A stretch of 64,000 nucleotides of DNA from Streptomyces cavernae. Its GTDB lineage: Bacteria > Actinomycetota > Actinomycetes > Streptomycetales > Streptomycetaceae. The stretch is from assembly GCF_004023625.1 (NCBI RefSeq), contig NZ_RPDJ01000014.1, positions 186,001 to 250,000 of the forward strand, written 5' to 3'. Positions 1-7,989 of the stretch are shown in pieces (positions within the stretch are counted from its first letter, which is position 1; each line of letters starts with the position of its first letter). A model generated the notes under the pieces. It was not told where the DNA came from, did not search any database, and saw nothing but the letters and a program-made list of their open reading frames with translations. The position numbers and the translations under genes are program-made.

Positions 1-1365
1 GACCGGCCGCTCGTCGTCACCAGCGGCAACCGCTCCCAGGAACCGATCGTCATCGACGACGACACGGCCCCGGACCGGCTCGGCGGCATCGCCGACGGCT
101 TCCTCCGGCACGACCGCGCCATCCGCGCCCGCTACGACGATTCCGTGACCCAGGTGCTGGGACGCCGCGAGTCGGTCGTCCGCCGAGCCCGCGGCTATGC
201 CCCCGAACCGATGCGCCTGCCGGTGGCCGCGCCCGGTCCGCTGCTCGCGGTCGGCGCCGAACTGAAGCACACCTTCGCCCTCGCGGACCGCGGCCGGGTG
301 GTGCTCGGACCGCACACCGGGGATCTGGAGGACGCCGACACCCTGACGGCGTTCCGCGGGAACCTCGCCCACCTGACTCGCCTCGAGGCGATCACACCCG
401 TGTACATTGCCCACGACCTGCACCCCGGCTACCTGTCCACGCAGGAGGCGGGCCGTCTGCCCGCACGGTCCCGGATTCCCGTCCAGCATCACCACGCGCA
501 CGTGGCCTCCTGCGCCGCCGAACACGGCCTGACCGGCCCGTTCATCGGCGTCGCCTACGACGGGCTGGGGCTCGGCGACGACGGCACCCTGTGGGGCGGC
601 GAGATCCTCGTCGCCGATCTCGCCGGCTACCGCCGATTCGGCCGCTTCGGCACCGCCCCGATGCCCGGTGGCGCGGCGGCCGTCCGCCGCCCGGCGCGGA
701 TGGCGCTCGGCTATCTGTACGGCGCCGAGGACCTCGACGAGACGGACCGCGGGGGCCCGGGCATCGGCGGGCCACGATGGGAAGGCGCGTGTACCGCGGG
801 CCCGTTCCTCGACCGGTTGCCGGCCACCGAAGTGCGGACGGTGCGCCGCATGGTCGAGCGAGGCGTCAACGCGCCGCTCGCCTCCAGCGCCGGCCGCCTG
901 TTCGATGCCGTCTCCAGCCTGCTCGGCCTGCGCGACGACGCCGGCTACGAAGCGGAGGCCGCCATCGCCCTGGAGGCCGCCGCCGACCCGCGCGAGCGCG
1001 GCGAACTGGCCTGGCGGCTGCAGCGCCGCGAAGGCCTGCTCGTCTACGACCTCCGGCCGACGCTGCGCGACCTGCTCGCGGGCGTGGCCGACGGGCGTTC
1101 CGTACCCTGCCTGGCCGCCCGGTTCCACAACACGGTCGTGGCCGTCACGGTCGCCATGGCCGAAGAGGCCGCCCGGGAGACGGGACTCGGCGACGTGTGC
1201 CTGTCGGGCGGGGTGTTCCAGAACCGCCGGATCGCCACCGGGGTCGCGTCCGCGCTGCGGCGGACAGGGCTGCACCCCCGCCTGAACCGTCTGGTCCCGG
1301 CGAACGACGGCGGCATCAGCTACGGACAGGCCGCCGTAGCCGCGTGCCTGCTGAAAGGAAGGTGA
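1..1365 (+). CDS. hypF: Carbamoyltransferase HypF, C-terminal part (5' end outside window)
   Basis: HypF makes the thiocarbamate on HypE that becomes the cyanide ligands of [NiFe] hydrogenase, using carbamoyl phosphate and ATP. The reading frame is open from base 1, so the acylphosphatase and zinc-finger domains lie upstream. What is visible starts at the end of the YrdC-like domain (VTSGNRSQEPIV, then HDRAIRARYDDSV) and continues through the Kae1-like carbamoyltransferase domain: the metal-binding HHHAHVASC stretch, YDGLGLGDDGTLWGGE, and a C-terminal LSGGVFQN / NDGGISYGQA pair. About 454 residues are present, which fits the rest of a roughly 760-residue family. hypC starts 5 bases after the stop, so this is the first visible gene of a hypFCDE operon. 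The family call is secure. Confidence 0.95.
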   Translation, partial: DRPLVVTSGNRSQEPIVIDDDTAPDRLGGIADGFLRHDRAIRARYDDSVTQVLGRRESVVRRARGYAPEPMRLPVAAPGPLLAVGAELKHTFALADRGRVVLGPHTGDLEDADTLTAFRGNLAHLTRLEAITPVYIAHDLHPGYLSTQEAGRLPARSRIPVQHHHAHVASCAAEHGLTGPFIGVAYDGLGLGDDGTLWGGEILVADLAGYRRFGRFGTAPMPGGAAAVRRPARMALGYLYGAEDLDETDRGGPGIGGPRWEGACTAGPFLDRLPATEVRTVRRMVERGVNAPLASSAGRLFDAVSSLLGLRDDAGYEAEAAIALEAAADPRERGELAWRLQRREGLLVYDLRPTLRDLLAGVADGRSVPCLAARFHNTVVAVTVAMAEEAARETGLGDVCLSGGVFQNRRIATGVASALRRTGLHPRLNRLVPANDGGISYGQAAVAACLLKGR

Positions 1366-1370
1366 CGGCG

Positions 1371-1625
1371 ATGTGCCTGGGGATTCCCGGCCGGATCATC
1401 ACGACCGGTCACGACGAGGGGCTGCGCATGGGCGTGGTGGACTTCGGCGGCGTCCGCAGGGACGTCTGCCTGGCCTACGTCCCGGAGTGCGAGGCAGGCG
1501 ACTACGTCATCGTGCACGTCGGCTTCGCCATCAGCCGGGTGGACGAGGAGGAGGCCCGGCGAACCCTCGAGGTGCTGCGCGCCCTGGACGGCGGCCAGGC
1601 CCTGGCGGGGGAGTTGGGACAGTGA
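1371..1625 (+). CDS. hypC: Hydrogenase maturation chaperone HypC
   Basis: Small (84 aa) HypC/HypG chaperone that carries the Fe(CN)2CO group with HypD and hands it to the large hydrogenase subunit. The diagnostic N-terminal MCLGIPG is present; the cysteine after the initiator Met is the essential iron ligand. The rest follows the family (VDFGGVRRDVCLAYVPE, GDYVIVHVGFAIS). The ATG at 1371 is preceded by AAGGAAGGTGA, and that start is fixed by the need for Cys2. The stop overlaps the GTG of hypD (GTGA), so the two are translationally coupled, in line with the HypC-HypD complex. Confidence 0.97.
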   Translation: MCLGIPGRIITTGHDEGLRMGVVDFGGVRRDVCLAYVPECEAGDYVIVHVGFAISRVDEEEARRTLEVLRALDGGQALAGELGQ

Positions 1626-2716
1626 AGTACCTCGACGAGTACCGCGATCCCGTCGTCGCCCGACGGCTGCTCCAGGAGATCCACGCCACCGCCACCCGCC
1701 CCTGGACGATCATGGAGGTGTGCGGCGGTCAGACCCACACCATCGTTCGCCAGGGCATTGACGAGCTGCTGCCCGACGGCCTGCGGATGATCCACGGCCC
1801 CGGCTGCCCGGTCTGCGTCACCCCGCTGGAGCTCATCGACAAGGCCCTCGCCATCGCCGCCCGACCAGAGGTGATCTTCACCTCCTACGGGGACATGCTG
1901 CGCGTGCCCGGCTCGCACACCGACCTGCTGGCGCTCAAGGCGCGCGGTGCCGATGTACGGGTGGTGTACTCCCCGGTCGACGCGGTGGACCTGGCCCGCC
2001 GGAACCCGGACCGGCAGGTGGTGTTCTTCGCGGTCGGCTTCGAGACCACCGCCCCGGCCAACGCCATGGCCGTCCTGCGGGCGGACGCGCTCGGTCTGCC
2101 GAACTTCGGCATCCTCGTCAGCCACGTCCTGGTGCCCCCGGCCATGACCGCGATCCTCGAATCGCCCGCCACCCGGGTCCAGGGCTTCCTCGCCGCCGGT
2201 CACGTATGCGCGGTCATGGGATGGACGGAGTACGAGCCGCTCGCGGCCCGGTACCGGGTCCCCGTCGTGGTCACCGGCTTCGAGCCGCTGGACCTCCTCG
2301 AAGGCATCCTCATGACGGTCCGTCAACTGGAGGAAGGCCGCCACGAGGTGGAGAACCAGTACGCCCGCGCCGTGCTCCGCTCCGGCAACACCGCCGCGCA
2401 GGACGCGATCCGCCGCGTCTTCATCGTCGGCGACCGCACCTGGCGCGGCATCGGCCCCATCCCCGGCAGCGGGCTGCACCTCGCGCCCGCGTTCGCCGCG
2501 TACGACGCCGAGACCCGCTTCGGCGTGGCGGCCCTGACGGCCCGGGAGCACCCCCACTGCGTCGCCGGGGAGATCCTGCAGGGCACGAAAGTACCCACCG
2601 ACTGCCGTGCCTACGGCACCCTGTGCACCCCGCGGACCCCGCTCGGCGCGCCCATGGTCTCGACCGAGGGCACCTGCGCCGCCTTCCACAACGCCGGACG
2701 GAGGAACGACACATGA
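1622..2716 (+). CDS. hypD: Hydrogenase maturation protein HypD
   Basis: HypD is the 4Fe-4S protein that, with HypC, assembles the Fe(CN)2CO moiety. At 364 aa it has the usual length. Conserved motifs are visible in order: MEVCGGQTH (CGGQTH), GPGCPVCVTP, SYGDMLRVPGS, GFETTAPA and the C-terminal cysteine-containing region (DCRAYGTLCTP, then EGTCAA). The start is the GTG that overlaps the hypC stop; the first residues MKYLDEYRDP match the family. Its own stop overlaps the hypE ATG (ATGA), so hypC, hypD and hypE form one coupled translational unit. Confidence 0.97.
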   Translation: MKYLDEYRDPVVARRLLQEIHATATRPWTIMEVCGGQTHTIVRQGIDELLPDGLRMIHGPGCPVCVTPLELIDKALAIAARPEVIFTSYGDMLRVPGSHTDLLALKARGADVRVVYSPVDAVDLARRNPDRQVVFFAVGFETTAPANAMAVLRADALGLPNFGILVSHVLVPPAMTAILESPATRVQGFLAAGHVCAVMGWTEYEPLAARYRVPVVVTGFEPLDLLEGILMTVRQLEEGRHEVENQYARAVLRSGNTAAQDAIRRVFIVGDRTWRGIGPIPGSGLHLAPAFAAYDAETRFGVAALTAREHPHCVAGEILQGTKVPTDCRAYGTLCTPRTPLGAPMVSTEGTCAAFHNAGRRNDT

Positions 2717-3774
2717 CCGCCGTCGACCCCCTGCGAGCCACCTGCCCGCTGCCCCGGGCCGAGACCGAACACGTTCTGCTGGGCCACGGCAGCGGCGGAC
2801 AACTGTCCGCCGGCCTGCTCAGGGATCTGATCCTGCCGGGCCTCGGAGCGGCCTCGCCCGCGGGGCCAGCCCAGGACGCGGCCGTGCTGAAGCTCGGTGA
2901 CCGGGAGCTCGTGATGAGCACCGACTCCTTCGTCGTCAGCCCGCTGTTCTTCCCCGGCGGCGACATCGGATCGCTCGCCGTGCACGGCACCGTCAACGAC
3001 GTCGCGATGATGGGCGCGGAACCCTTCGCGCTGTCGGCGGCCTTCGTGATCGAGGAGGGCTTCCCGCTCGACGTCCTGCGCCGGGTCACCGAGTCGATCG
3101 GACGGGCGGCGACCGCCGCCGGGGTGCCGGTGGTGACCGGCGACACGAAGGTCGTCGGCCGCGGGGCCGCCGACGGGCTGTTCGTCAACACCACCGGGCT
3201 GGGCCTGCGGCTGCCGGGCGCGATGCCCTCCGCCGACGGCGCGCGACCGGGGGACGCCGTGGTGCTGTCGGGCCCGATCGGACTGCACGGCACCACCGTC
3301 CTCAGCGTCCGCGAGGGACTCGGCTTCGAGACCGACATCGCATCGGACACCCGGCCGCTGCACCGGCTGGTGCGCGCCATGGTCGAGGCGGTCGGCCCCG
3401 ACCTGCACGCCCTGCGCGACCCCACCCGGGGCGGACTCGCGTCGGCCGTCAACGAGTTGGCGCAGGCGTCGGAGGTCGGCGTGGAACTCGACGAGACCGT
3501 CCTGCCGGTGCCGCCCGCGGTGGCGGCCGCCTGCGACCTGCTGGGCCTGGATCCCCTGCACGTCGCCAACGAGGGCTGTCTCGTCGCGTTCGTCGCCGCC
3601 GACCGGGCCGACCGGCTGCTGGCCGCGATGCGGTCGGTACCGGAAGGCGCGGGCGCGGTTCGGGTCGGCACCGTGCTGGACGATCGCTCCGGACAGGTCA
3701 CCGTCCGCACCCTGCTGGGGGCGCGCCGGGTCGTCGACATGCTCATCGGCGAACAACTGCCACGGATCTGCTGA
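2713..3774 (+). CDS. hypE: Hydrogenase maturation dehydratase HypE
   Basis: HypE takes the carbamoyl group from HypF on its C-terminal cysteine and dehydrates it with ATP to a thiocyanate, the source of the CN ligands. The protein (353 aa) is a PurM/AIR-synthase-like ATPase: GHGSGGQLS near the N terminus, STDSFVVSPLFFPGGDIG, the HGTVNDVAMMGAEP stretch, RDPTRGGLASAVNE, and NEGCLVAFV. It ends in PRIC, the exact acceptor-cysteine tail of the family. The start overlaps the hypD stop. The operon end is followed by a small CCTCC/GGAGG hairpin at 3802-3814. No hydrogenase structural gene is visible, so these must lie upstream of the window or elsewhere. Confidence 0.97.
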   Translation: MTAVDPLRATCPLPRAETEHVLLGHGSGGQLSAGLLRDLILPGLGAASPAGPAQDAAVLKLGDRELVMSTDSFVVSPLFFPGGDIGSLAVHGTVNDVAMMGAEPFALSAAFVIEEGFPLDVLRRVTESIGRAATAAGVPVVTGDTKVVGRGAADGLFVNTTGLGLRLPGAMPSADGARPGDAVVLSGPIGLHGTTVLSVREGLGFETDIASDTRPLHRLVRAMVEAVGPDLHALRDPTRGGLASAVNELAQASEVGVELDETVLPVPPAVAAACDLLGLDPLHVANEGCLVAFVAADRADRLLAAMRSVPEGAGAVRVGTVLDDRSGQVTVRTLLGARRVVDMLIGEQLPRIC

Positions 3775-4292
3775 ACGGCCGAGACGCGCCGTGCCAAGAC
3801 CCCTCCGGCGGAGGCCGGGCAGCGCCGTCGTCCCCGGACCGCCCGGCCGATGACCGAGTTCGCCGTACCGGCGGCCGGCTCCGGCCCGACGCCGCCCACA
3901 GCGCGGTCAGGGACGGTCGGCCCACATCCGTGGCCCGAGGTGCCCTTCGACCGGGGCCGGTCGTCCCATGGCCCCGCGGCGTGTGACACACGAGGCTGAT
4001 CGGAGACGATGGCTCGAGCGTGAGGGTCGGCGCGAGCCCGGGGCACGACGGCCAGGGAGGCGACGGTCATGACACGGATACGGGTGCCGAGGAACTCCCG
4101 GCCTCCGCGGCGACCGGAGCCTGAGGACCTGCGGACCTCCTCCGGACGGTCCCTCCCCTACTGAAGGCCGGACGTGGCCACGGGGCTGCCGTGCCACCTG
4201 AGACGTGACAGCGAAGACCGCGCACGCACTCGCCGCCGGGCCGTTCGCGTTCCACCGGAGATCAGCAGCAGCGCCGCCGAAGGAGGCCGGCC
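3775..4292. other. Intergenic region between hypE and the OsmC-like gene
   Basis: About 520 bases without a credible gene; the open frames here are GC-rich shadows with no recognisable protein. It holds a short CCTCC-GGC-GGAGG hairpin 25 bases after hypE (weak terminator) and a perfect 11-base palindrome GTGTGACACAC at 3981-3991 of unknown role. The promoter of the OsmC-like gene should lie in the right half, but no clear -35/-10 pair can be named. Confidence 0.5.
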
Positions 4293-4799
4293 ATGACAGA
4301 CACAGCGTCGGAGACGATCACCGTACGGCGGTCACAGGAGGCGGAGGTGCACCGACTGGACGTCGCCCACGTCAACGGCGACGCGTACGCGGTGGACATC
4401 CGGGGCCACCTGCTCATGGTCGACCAGCCCACGGACGCGGGCGGCACGGACACCGCCCCCACCCCCACCGAGCTGTTCGCGGCATCTCTGGCCACCTGCG
4501 TCGCCTTCTACGCGGGCCGCTACCTGACCCGCCACGGGCTGCCGCGCGACGGACTGCGGGTCCGTACGGAGTTCACCATGGCCACCGACCGCCCGGCCCG
4601 CATCGCGTCCGTACGCATCGTCGTCGTCCCGCCGCCGGCTCTCTCCGCACAGCGCCACGCGGCCATGCTCGCGGTCGCCTCGCACTGCACCGTCCACAAC
4701 ACGCTCCACCAACCACCCGAGATCGGCATCGAGCTGGAGCGGAGGGAGCCGATGGAGCGGAGGGAGCCGGTGGCGCCGATGATGCCGATGGAGCCATGA
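4293..4799 (+). CDS. OsmC-family redox protein
   Basis: OsmC/Ohr-type proteins are cytoplasmic thiol peroxidases acting on organic hydroperoxides; YhfA-like members have less clear roles. The 168-aa product shows TPTELFAASLATCVAFYAGR with the first conserved cysteine and ASHCTVHNTL with the second, the two redox cysteines of the fold. The ATG at 4293 has AAGGAGG 8 bases upstream. The extreme C terminus is odd: a short duplication gives ERREPMERREPV followed by a Met/Pro-rich tail (MMPMEP), absent from typical OsmC proteins, so it may be a recent repeat-driven extension. No peroxide regulator of the OhrR type is adjacent. Confidence 0.85.
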   Translation: MTDTASETITVRRSQEAEVHRLDVAHVNGDAYAVDIRGHLLMVDQPTDAGGTDTAPTPTELFAASLATCVAFYAGRYLTRHGLPRDGLRVRTEFTMATDRPARIASVRIVVVPPPALSAQRHAAMLAVASHCTVHNTLHQPPEIGIELERREPMERREPVAPMMPMEP

Positions 4800-5118
4800 G
4801 CCCGCCCTCGGTCCGACCCGCGCACCGGCCCGCCTGATGCGCGCTGCCCGGCGGCCGGTGGAATCGACGTGGTCAGGATCATGTCTCCCCCTCCGCCCAC
4901 AACTCCCACCTCACACCCTCATGGCGGGTCTGTGGGCTCCCCAGGGGCCGACCGGCCCGAGGAGGGGCCGGACGGGTCCTGCCACCGCGCCGACTCCCGT
5001 GCCAGCCTGGATTCGAGCCTCACCGGCTCGAAGAGACCGACTCGGGAGCGGTCCGCCTACGGGTCCGGTGCCGGATCGAAGGGCGGGTCCGGGCCCTGTC
5101 GAGGCGAGGAGGAAGAAG
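4800..5118. other. Intergenic region before the DUF1876 gene
   Basis: About 320 bases with no credible gene. It is GC-rich with several GGCC-rich imperfect inverted repeats around 4944-4975, but no stem good enough to call a terminator. A ribosome-binding site (GAGGAGGAAG, 5106-5115) closes the region. Confidence 0.4.
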
Positions 5119-5373
5119 ATGGCGCACACAGTGGAGTGGAAGGTCCGCCTCCATCTCTTCGAGGAAGAGGGGACGACGACGGCACGGGTGGTGCTGGACA
5201 CCGGGACCGCCGTGCTCACAGGTCGTGGGACCGCGCACTGCAGCCCCGTCGACACCCCTGTGCCGGAGATCGGTGACGAGCTGGCGGCGGGCCGGGCCGT
5301 GCGCAATCTCGCCCAGCAGCTGCTCGACACCGCCGAGCGGGACATCGAGGGTGCGGCCGGCCGGCCGGAGTGA
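5119..5373 (+). CDS. DUF1876 domain protein
   Basis: Small 84-aa protein. The pattern WKVRLHLFEEEGTTTARVVL, then GTGTAHCSP and a C-terminal helix (ELAAGRAVRNLAQQLLD) matches the DUF1876 family, which is common in actinobacteria, often in several copies and near stress or nitrate/hypoxia-type genes. No biochemical function is established. The ATG at 5119 has an excellent ribosome-binding site (GAGGAGGAAGAAG). It stands alone between the OsmC-like and ion-channel genes. The family call is good, the role unknown. Confidence 0.8.
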   Translation: MAHTVEWKVRLHLFEEEGTTTARVVLDTGTAVLTGRGTAHCSPVDTPVPEIGDELAAGRAVRNLAQQLLDTAERDIEGAAGRPE

Positions 5374-5921
5374 ACGACGCGGCGTCGCCGTTCGAGGCGG
5401 GGACTCCTGTGGTCGCGAGGCTGGCCACCGCCGGCCGCGTCAGGAAGATGGTCGCCGAGATGCGCTCGCATGATGGCCACCGATTCCGCAGGGACCGGAT
5501 GAACCAGACCGGAGAAACCGCACAGGAGCAACGCCCCGGATGGCCCCGGACCAGTCGCCTGCCTCGGGAGCGGCCCACCGACCCGAGTCTGGCGTGCCCT
5601 GGGCCGGGGGCCGACGCGACATGTGGGTGTCGATCCGGCCCGCGCGTCTCGATCCGGCCCGCGCGCCTCAGTCCGGCCGCCGTATCGGTTCGGCCGACCG
5701 GTTGAGCGCTGCTCGATCACGCCGTGTGGGTGCGCCCAGCTGCTGCACCGGAACTCGACGTCCGCTTCGCCCGCGGGCTCGGCGGGCGGCGATTCGGCGT
5801 TCCGTGACGACCCCGTCGCACTACGCTCGCGACAAGCCTCGGGCGGCAGGCGCTGCCGACGGTGGCCTCCGACGCCCGCGCTGCCCAGGGCACCGCGCGG
5901 AAGGGCCATGGGGAGACGTGC
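5374..5921. other. Intergenic region before the ion-channel gene, possible decayed or minor ORF
   Basis: About 550 bases. A frame from the GTG overlapping the DUF1876 stop (5370) stays open to 5705, but after about 45 residues it becomes Arg/Pro/Gly-rich translation of a repeat and resembles no family I know, so I do not call it a gene. Three imperfect copies of a 19-base unit lie at 5627-5683. The region ends with the GGGGAG ribosome-binding site of the channel gene at 5910-5915. Confidence 0.4.
5627..5683. repeat. Three-copy 19-base tandem repeat
   Basis: The unit GTGTCGATCCGGCCCGCGC is followed directly by a near-identical copy (GTCTCGATCCGGCCCGCGC) and a third degenerate copy (GCCTCAGTCCGGCC). 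It lies in non-coding DNA and looks like slippage; no function is suggested by position. Confidence 0.7.
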
Positions 5922-6800
5922 ATGGAGTGGTTGGTCTCACTGGTGGGGGTCGGGCTGGTCATGGCCGTACTGCGCGACCTGTTCCACACGCTCTGGCACC
6001 CAACGCGGCACGGGGGCCTAAGCCGACTCGTCATGACGGTGCTGTGGAAACTGGCCAAGCGTTTTCGTGTGCGCAGGCGTGTGGTCGGGCTCGTCGGGCC
6101 GCTCTCCATGGTGACGGTGGTCGGCATGTGGGCCGCCATCGTCATCCTGGGCTGGTCCATCGTCTACTGGCCCCACATGCCCGGGGCGTTCACGTTCTCT
6201 CCCGGTTCCAAGGCGGCTCAGGAACCGCCGCTGCTCGACTCCGTGTACCTGTCGCTCGTCATGGTCGCCACCCTGGGGCTCGGCGACATCGCGCCGGGCG
6301 AGGGCTGGCTCCGCCTGGTCTCGCCGTTGGAAGCCCTCATCGGCTTCGCTCTCCTGACGGCCACGGTCTCCTGGGTGCTCGAGATCTACCCGGCGTTGAG
6401 CCGCAGGAGGGCCCTGGCCATCAGGCTGGCACTGCTGCGCGACTCGGAACCGACGACGCAGCAGATCGACTCCTGTGCCGGAGCCGTGATGCTGGACAGC
6501 CTGGCCACTGAAGTGGTGCGCGTCCGCATCGACTTCACCCAGTACGCCGAGGCCTACTACTTCCATGACGGGGAGGACGACGCCTCTTTCGCGGCCATGG
6601 TCGGCTACGCGGCGACCCTCGCCCAGCGCGGGCAGGCGGCCCGGCGCCAGGACGTGCGTCTGGCCGGCGACCTGCTCGGCGGTGCTCTGGAGGATCTCGC
6701 CACCATCCTCGACGAGCGTTTTCTGCATACGGGCGGTACACCGACGGATGTCTTCGCGGCCTACGCCGCCGACCACGGCCGCAGCCTCCATCAGCCCTGA
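5922..6800 (+). CDS. Two-helix ion channel (potassium-channel-like), atypical selectivity filter
   Basis: A 292-aa membrane protein. An N-terminal hydrophobic segment (MEWLVSLVGVGLVMAVLRDL) is followed by a basic loop, a second helix (MVTVVGMWAAIVILGWSIVYW), a re-entrant pore region (DSVYLSLVMVATLGLGDIAP) and a third helix (LEALIGFALLTATVSWVLEIY). This is the Ion_trans_2 layout. The filter position reads TLGLGD rather than TVGYGD, so ion selectivity may differ. The C-terminal 150 residues are cytoplasmic and helical without a recognised RCK or cyclic-nucleotide domain. The ATG at 5922 is chosen for its GGGGAG ribosome-binding site and immediate hydrophobic start. The family is fairly sure, K+ selectivity is not. 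Confidence 0.75.
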   Translation: MEWLVSLVGVGLVMAVLRDLFHTLWHPTRHGGLSRLVMTVLWKLAKRFRVRRRVVGLVGPLSMVTVVGMWAAIVILGWSIVYWPHMPGAFTFSPGSKAAQEPPLLDSVYLSLVMVATLGLGDIAPGEGWLRLVSPLEALIGFALLTATVSWVLEIYPALSRRRALAIRLALLRDSEPTTQQIDSCAGAVMLDSLATEVVRVRIDFTQYAEAYYFHDGEDDASFAAMVGYAATLAQRGQAARRQDVRLAGDLLGGALEDLATILDERFLHTGGTPTDVFAAYAADHGRSLHQP

Positions 6801-6874
6801 CCGGCACGAAGAGAGGAGTGGAGTGCAGTGGAGGCCGTCCGCCGGGCTGGGATGACGCGGTCGGCCTCCGGTGC

Positions 6875-7786
6875 TCACATCCGCTTGAGGACCGCCTGCT
6901 TGGCCGCCGTGAACTCCTCGTCCGTGAGGACGCCCGACTTGTGCAGCTCGCCGAGTTCGCGCAGCCGTCGCAGCAGGGCGTCGTGGTCGTCCTCCGGCGC
7001 CGGGGCGACGGGGGCGACGGCCGGCTGGAAGGCCGCGGCCGGGATCTGCTGCGGCACGGCGGTGGGCGGCAGGTCCGCGACCGGTGCCGAGGGGTGTGGG
7101 AGGCGGGCCTGTACGGCCGCCGCCACCAGTGCCATCAACGGGTCCTTCTTGAAGCCCCACAACTCGACGGAGTTGGGGTCGTACTTGGGCGGGGCCTTGG
7201 TCGGCGCGTTCTTCACGGTGAAGCGGAGGTGGCCGTTCTCCAGGCCCTCCGCGGGATGCCACTCGACGGCGGCGATGTGCTCCAGCGGCAGTGAGCGGTT
7301 GCCCGAGGCTGCCTTGGCCTCCTCGGTCTTCCAGTTCCACTCCAGGCGGACGTGCTCGCCGTCGAAGCTCGCCGTGCCGTCGCCGGCGGAGACCGACAGC
7401 GGCACGGCGGGCCCCGGCAGCAGATAGCGGTCGGCGGGGCCGGCGGGCACCTCGTCCAGGAACAGTGCGTTGCGCACCTCGTCCACCAGGTATTCGGCCA
7501 CTCCGTACCGGCCCGGCTCGACGGCGAGTTGATAGGGGTCCGAGGATTCGGTGAGCTTGCCGCCGGTCGCTTGCAGCAGCGGGTCGGCGCCGTCCCGCAG
7601 GCGCAGCCTCAGCCGCCCTGACTTCTTGCCCTGCTCGAACGAGACGCCCGCCAACGCCTCCAGGGGGACGGTCAGTTCGCCCAGGGTCTTGCGGAGCAGA
7701 CTCACGCCCTTGTCCCGGCCCGGCACCAGTCGCAGGGAATCGCCGTCGAAAGTCCAGGTGCCGTCCCGCTGGATGATTTCCGCCAT
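6875..7786 (-). CDS. DUF4429 domain protein with C-terminal SHOCT motif
   Basis: A 303-aa cytoplasmic protein. Two beta-rich DUF4429 repeats are visible, roughly residues 1-110 (MAEIIQRDGTWTFDGDSLRL..., VPLEALAGVSFE) and 125-225 (GTASFDGEHVRLEWNW..., LPLEHIAAVEWHP). Then comes a Pro/Ala linker (about 235-265), and the C terminus LRELGELHKSGVLTDEEFTA with KQAVLKRM is a SHOCT motif (LxxLxxLkdxGiLTdeEFxxkKxxLL). SHOCT tails are thought to mediate oligomerisation. The protein is widespread in Streptomyces and uncharacterised. It is divergent from the hexosaminidase gene and shares a 200-base promoter region with it. Confidence 0.85.
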   Translation of the reverse strand: MAEIIQRDGTWTFDGDSLRLVPGRDKGVSLLRKTLGELTVPLEALAGVSFEQGKKSGRLRLRLRDGADPLLQATGGKLTESSDPYQLAVEPGRYGVAEYLVDEVRNALFLDEVPAGPADRYLLPGPAVPLSVSAGDGTASFDGEHVRLEWNWKTEEAKAASGNRSLPLEHIAAVEWHPAEGLENGHLRFTVKNAPTKAPPKYDPNSVELWGFKKDPLMALVAAAVQARLPHPSAPVADLPPTAVPQQIPAAAFQPAVAPVAPAPEDDHDALLRRLRELGELHKSGVLTDEEFTAAKQAVLKRM

Positions 7787-7815
7787 GGGGTGATTCTTTC
7801 ACCGGACCGCCGGGA

Positions 7816-7833
7816 ACTTGGTCTATACCTATT
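7816..7833. promoter_or_regulatory. DasR-like (dre) operator upstream of the hexosaminidase gene
   Basis: ACTTGGTCTATACCTATT contains TGGTCTATACC, which matches the dre consensus core TGGTCTAGACCA at 10 of 12 positions. DasR represses N-acetylglucosamine and chitin genes in Streptomyces, and a secreted GH20 hexosaminidase is an expected target. The site lies 157 bases before the GH20 start and 30 bases before the divergent DUF4429 gene, so it could act on either. The motif is seen; binding is inferred. Confidence 0.55.
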
Positions 7834-7912
7834 GACGGGCCGGGTACTCAACGGGTCCCATGGGGAACGTTCGCCGCATCCGGCGATTCCGTGCCTCGTG
7901 GCCAGTGACTCG

Positions 7913-7952
7913 GTGCACTCGTGCACCCGTGCACCTGTGAAGCCCCGTGCAC
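7913..7952. repeat. Cluster of four GTGCAC palindromes
   Basis: GTGCAC occurs at 7913, 7921, 7929 and 7947, the first three exactly 8 bases apart, embedded in copies of CGTGCACCCGTG. It sits in the 5' region of the hexosaminidase gene. It may be slippage or a weak binding array. Confidence 0.5.
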
Positions 7953-7989
7953 CCGTGGACCCTTGATTTCCCGTGGAAAGGGACCCTTC

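Noticed and set aside
5370..5705. Open frame from a GTG overlapping the DUF1876 stop
   Set aside because: No ribosome-binding site of its own, no family similarity, and the second half is translation of a 19-base DNA repeat.
7913..7952. GTGCAC cluster considered as a CRISPR-like or operator array
   Set aside because: Units are 8 bases apart with no spacers, and only four copies occur; reported only as a short repeat.
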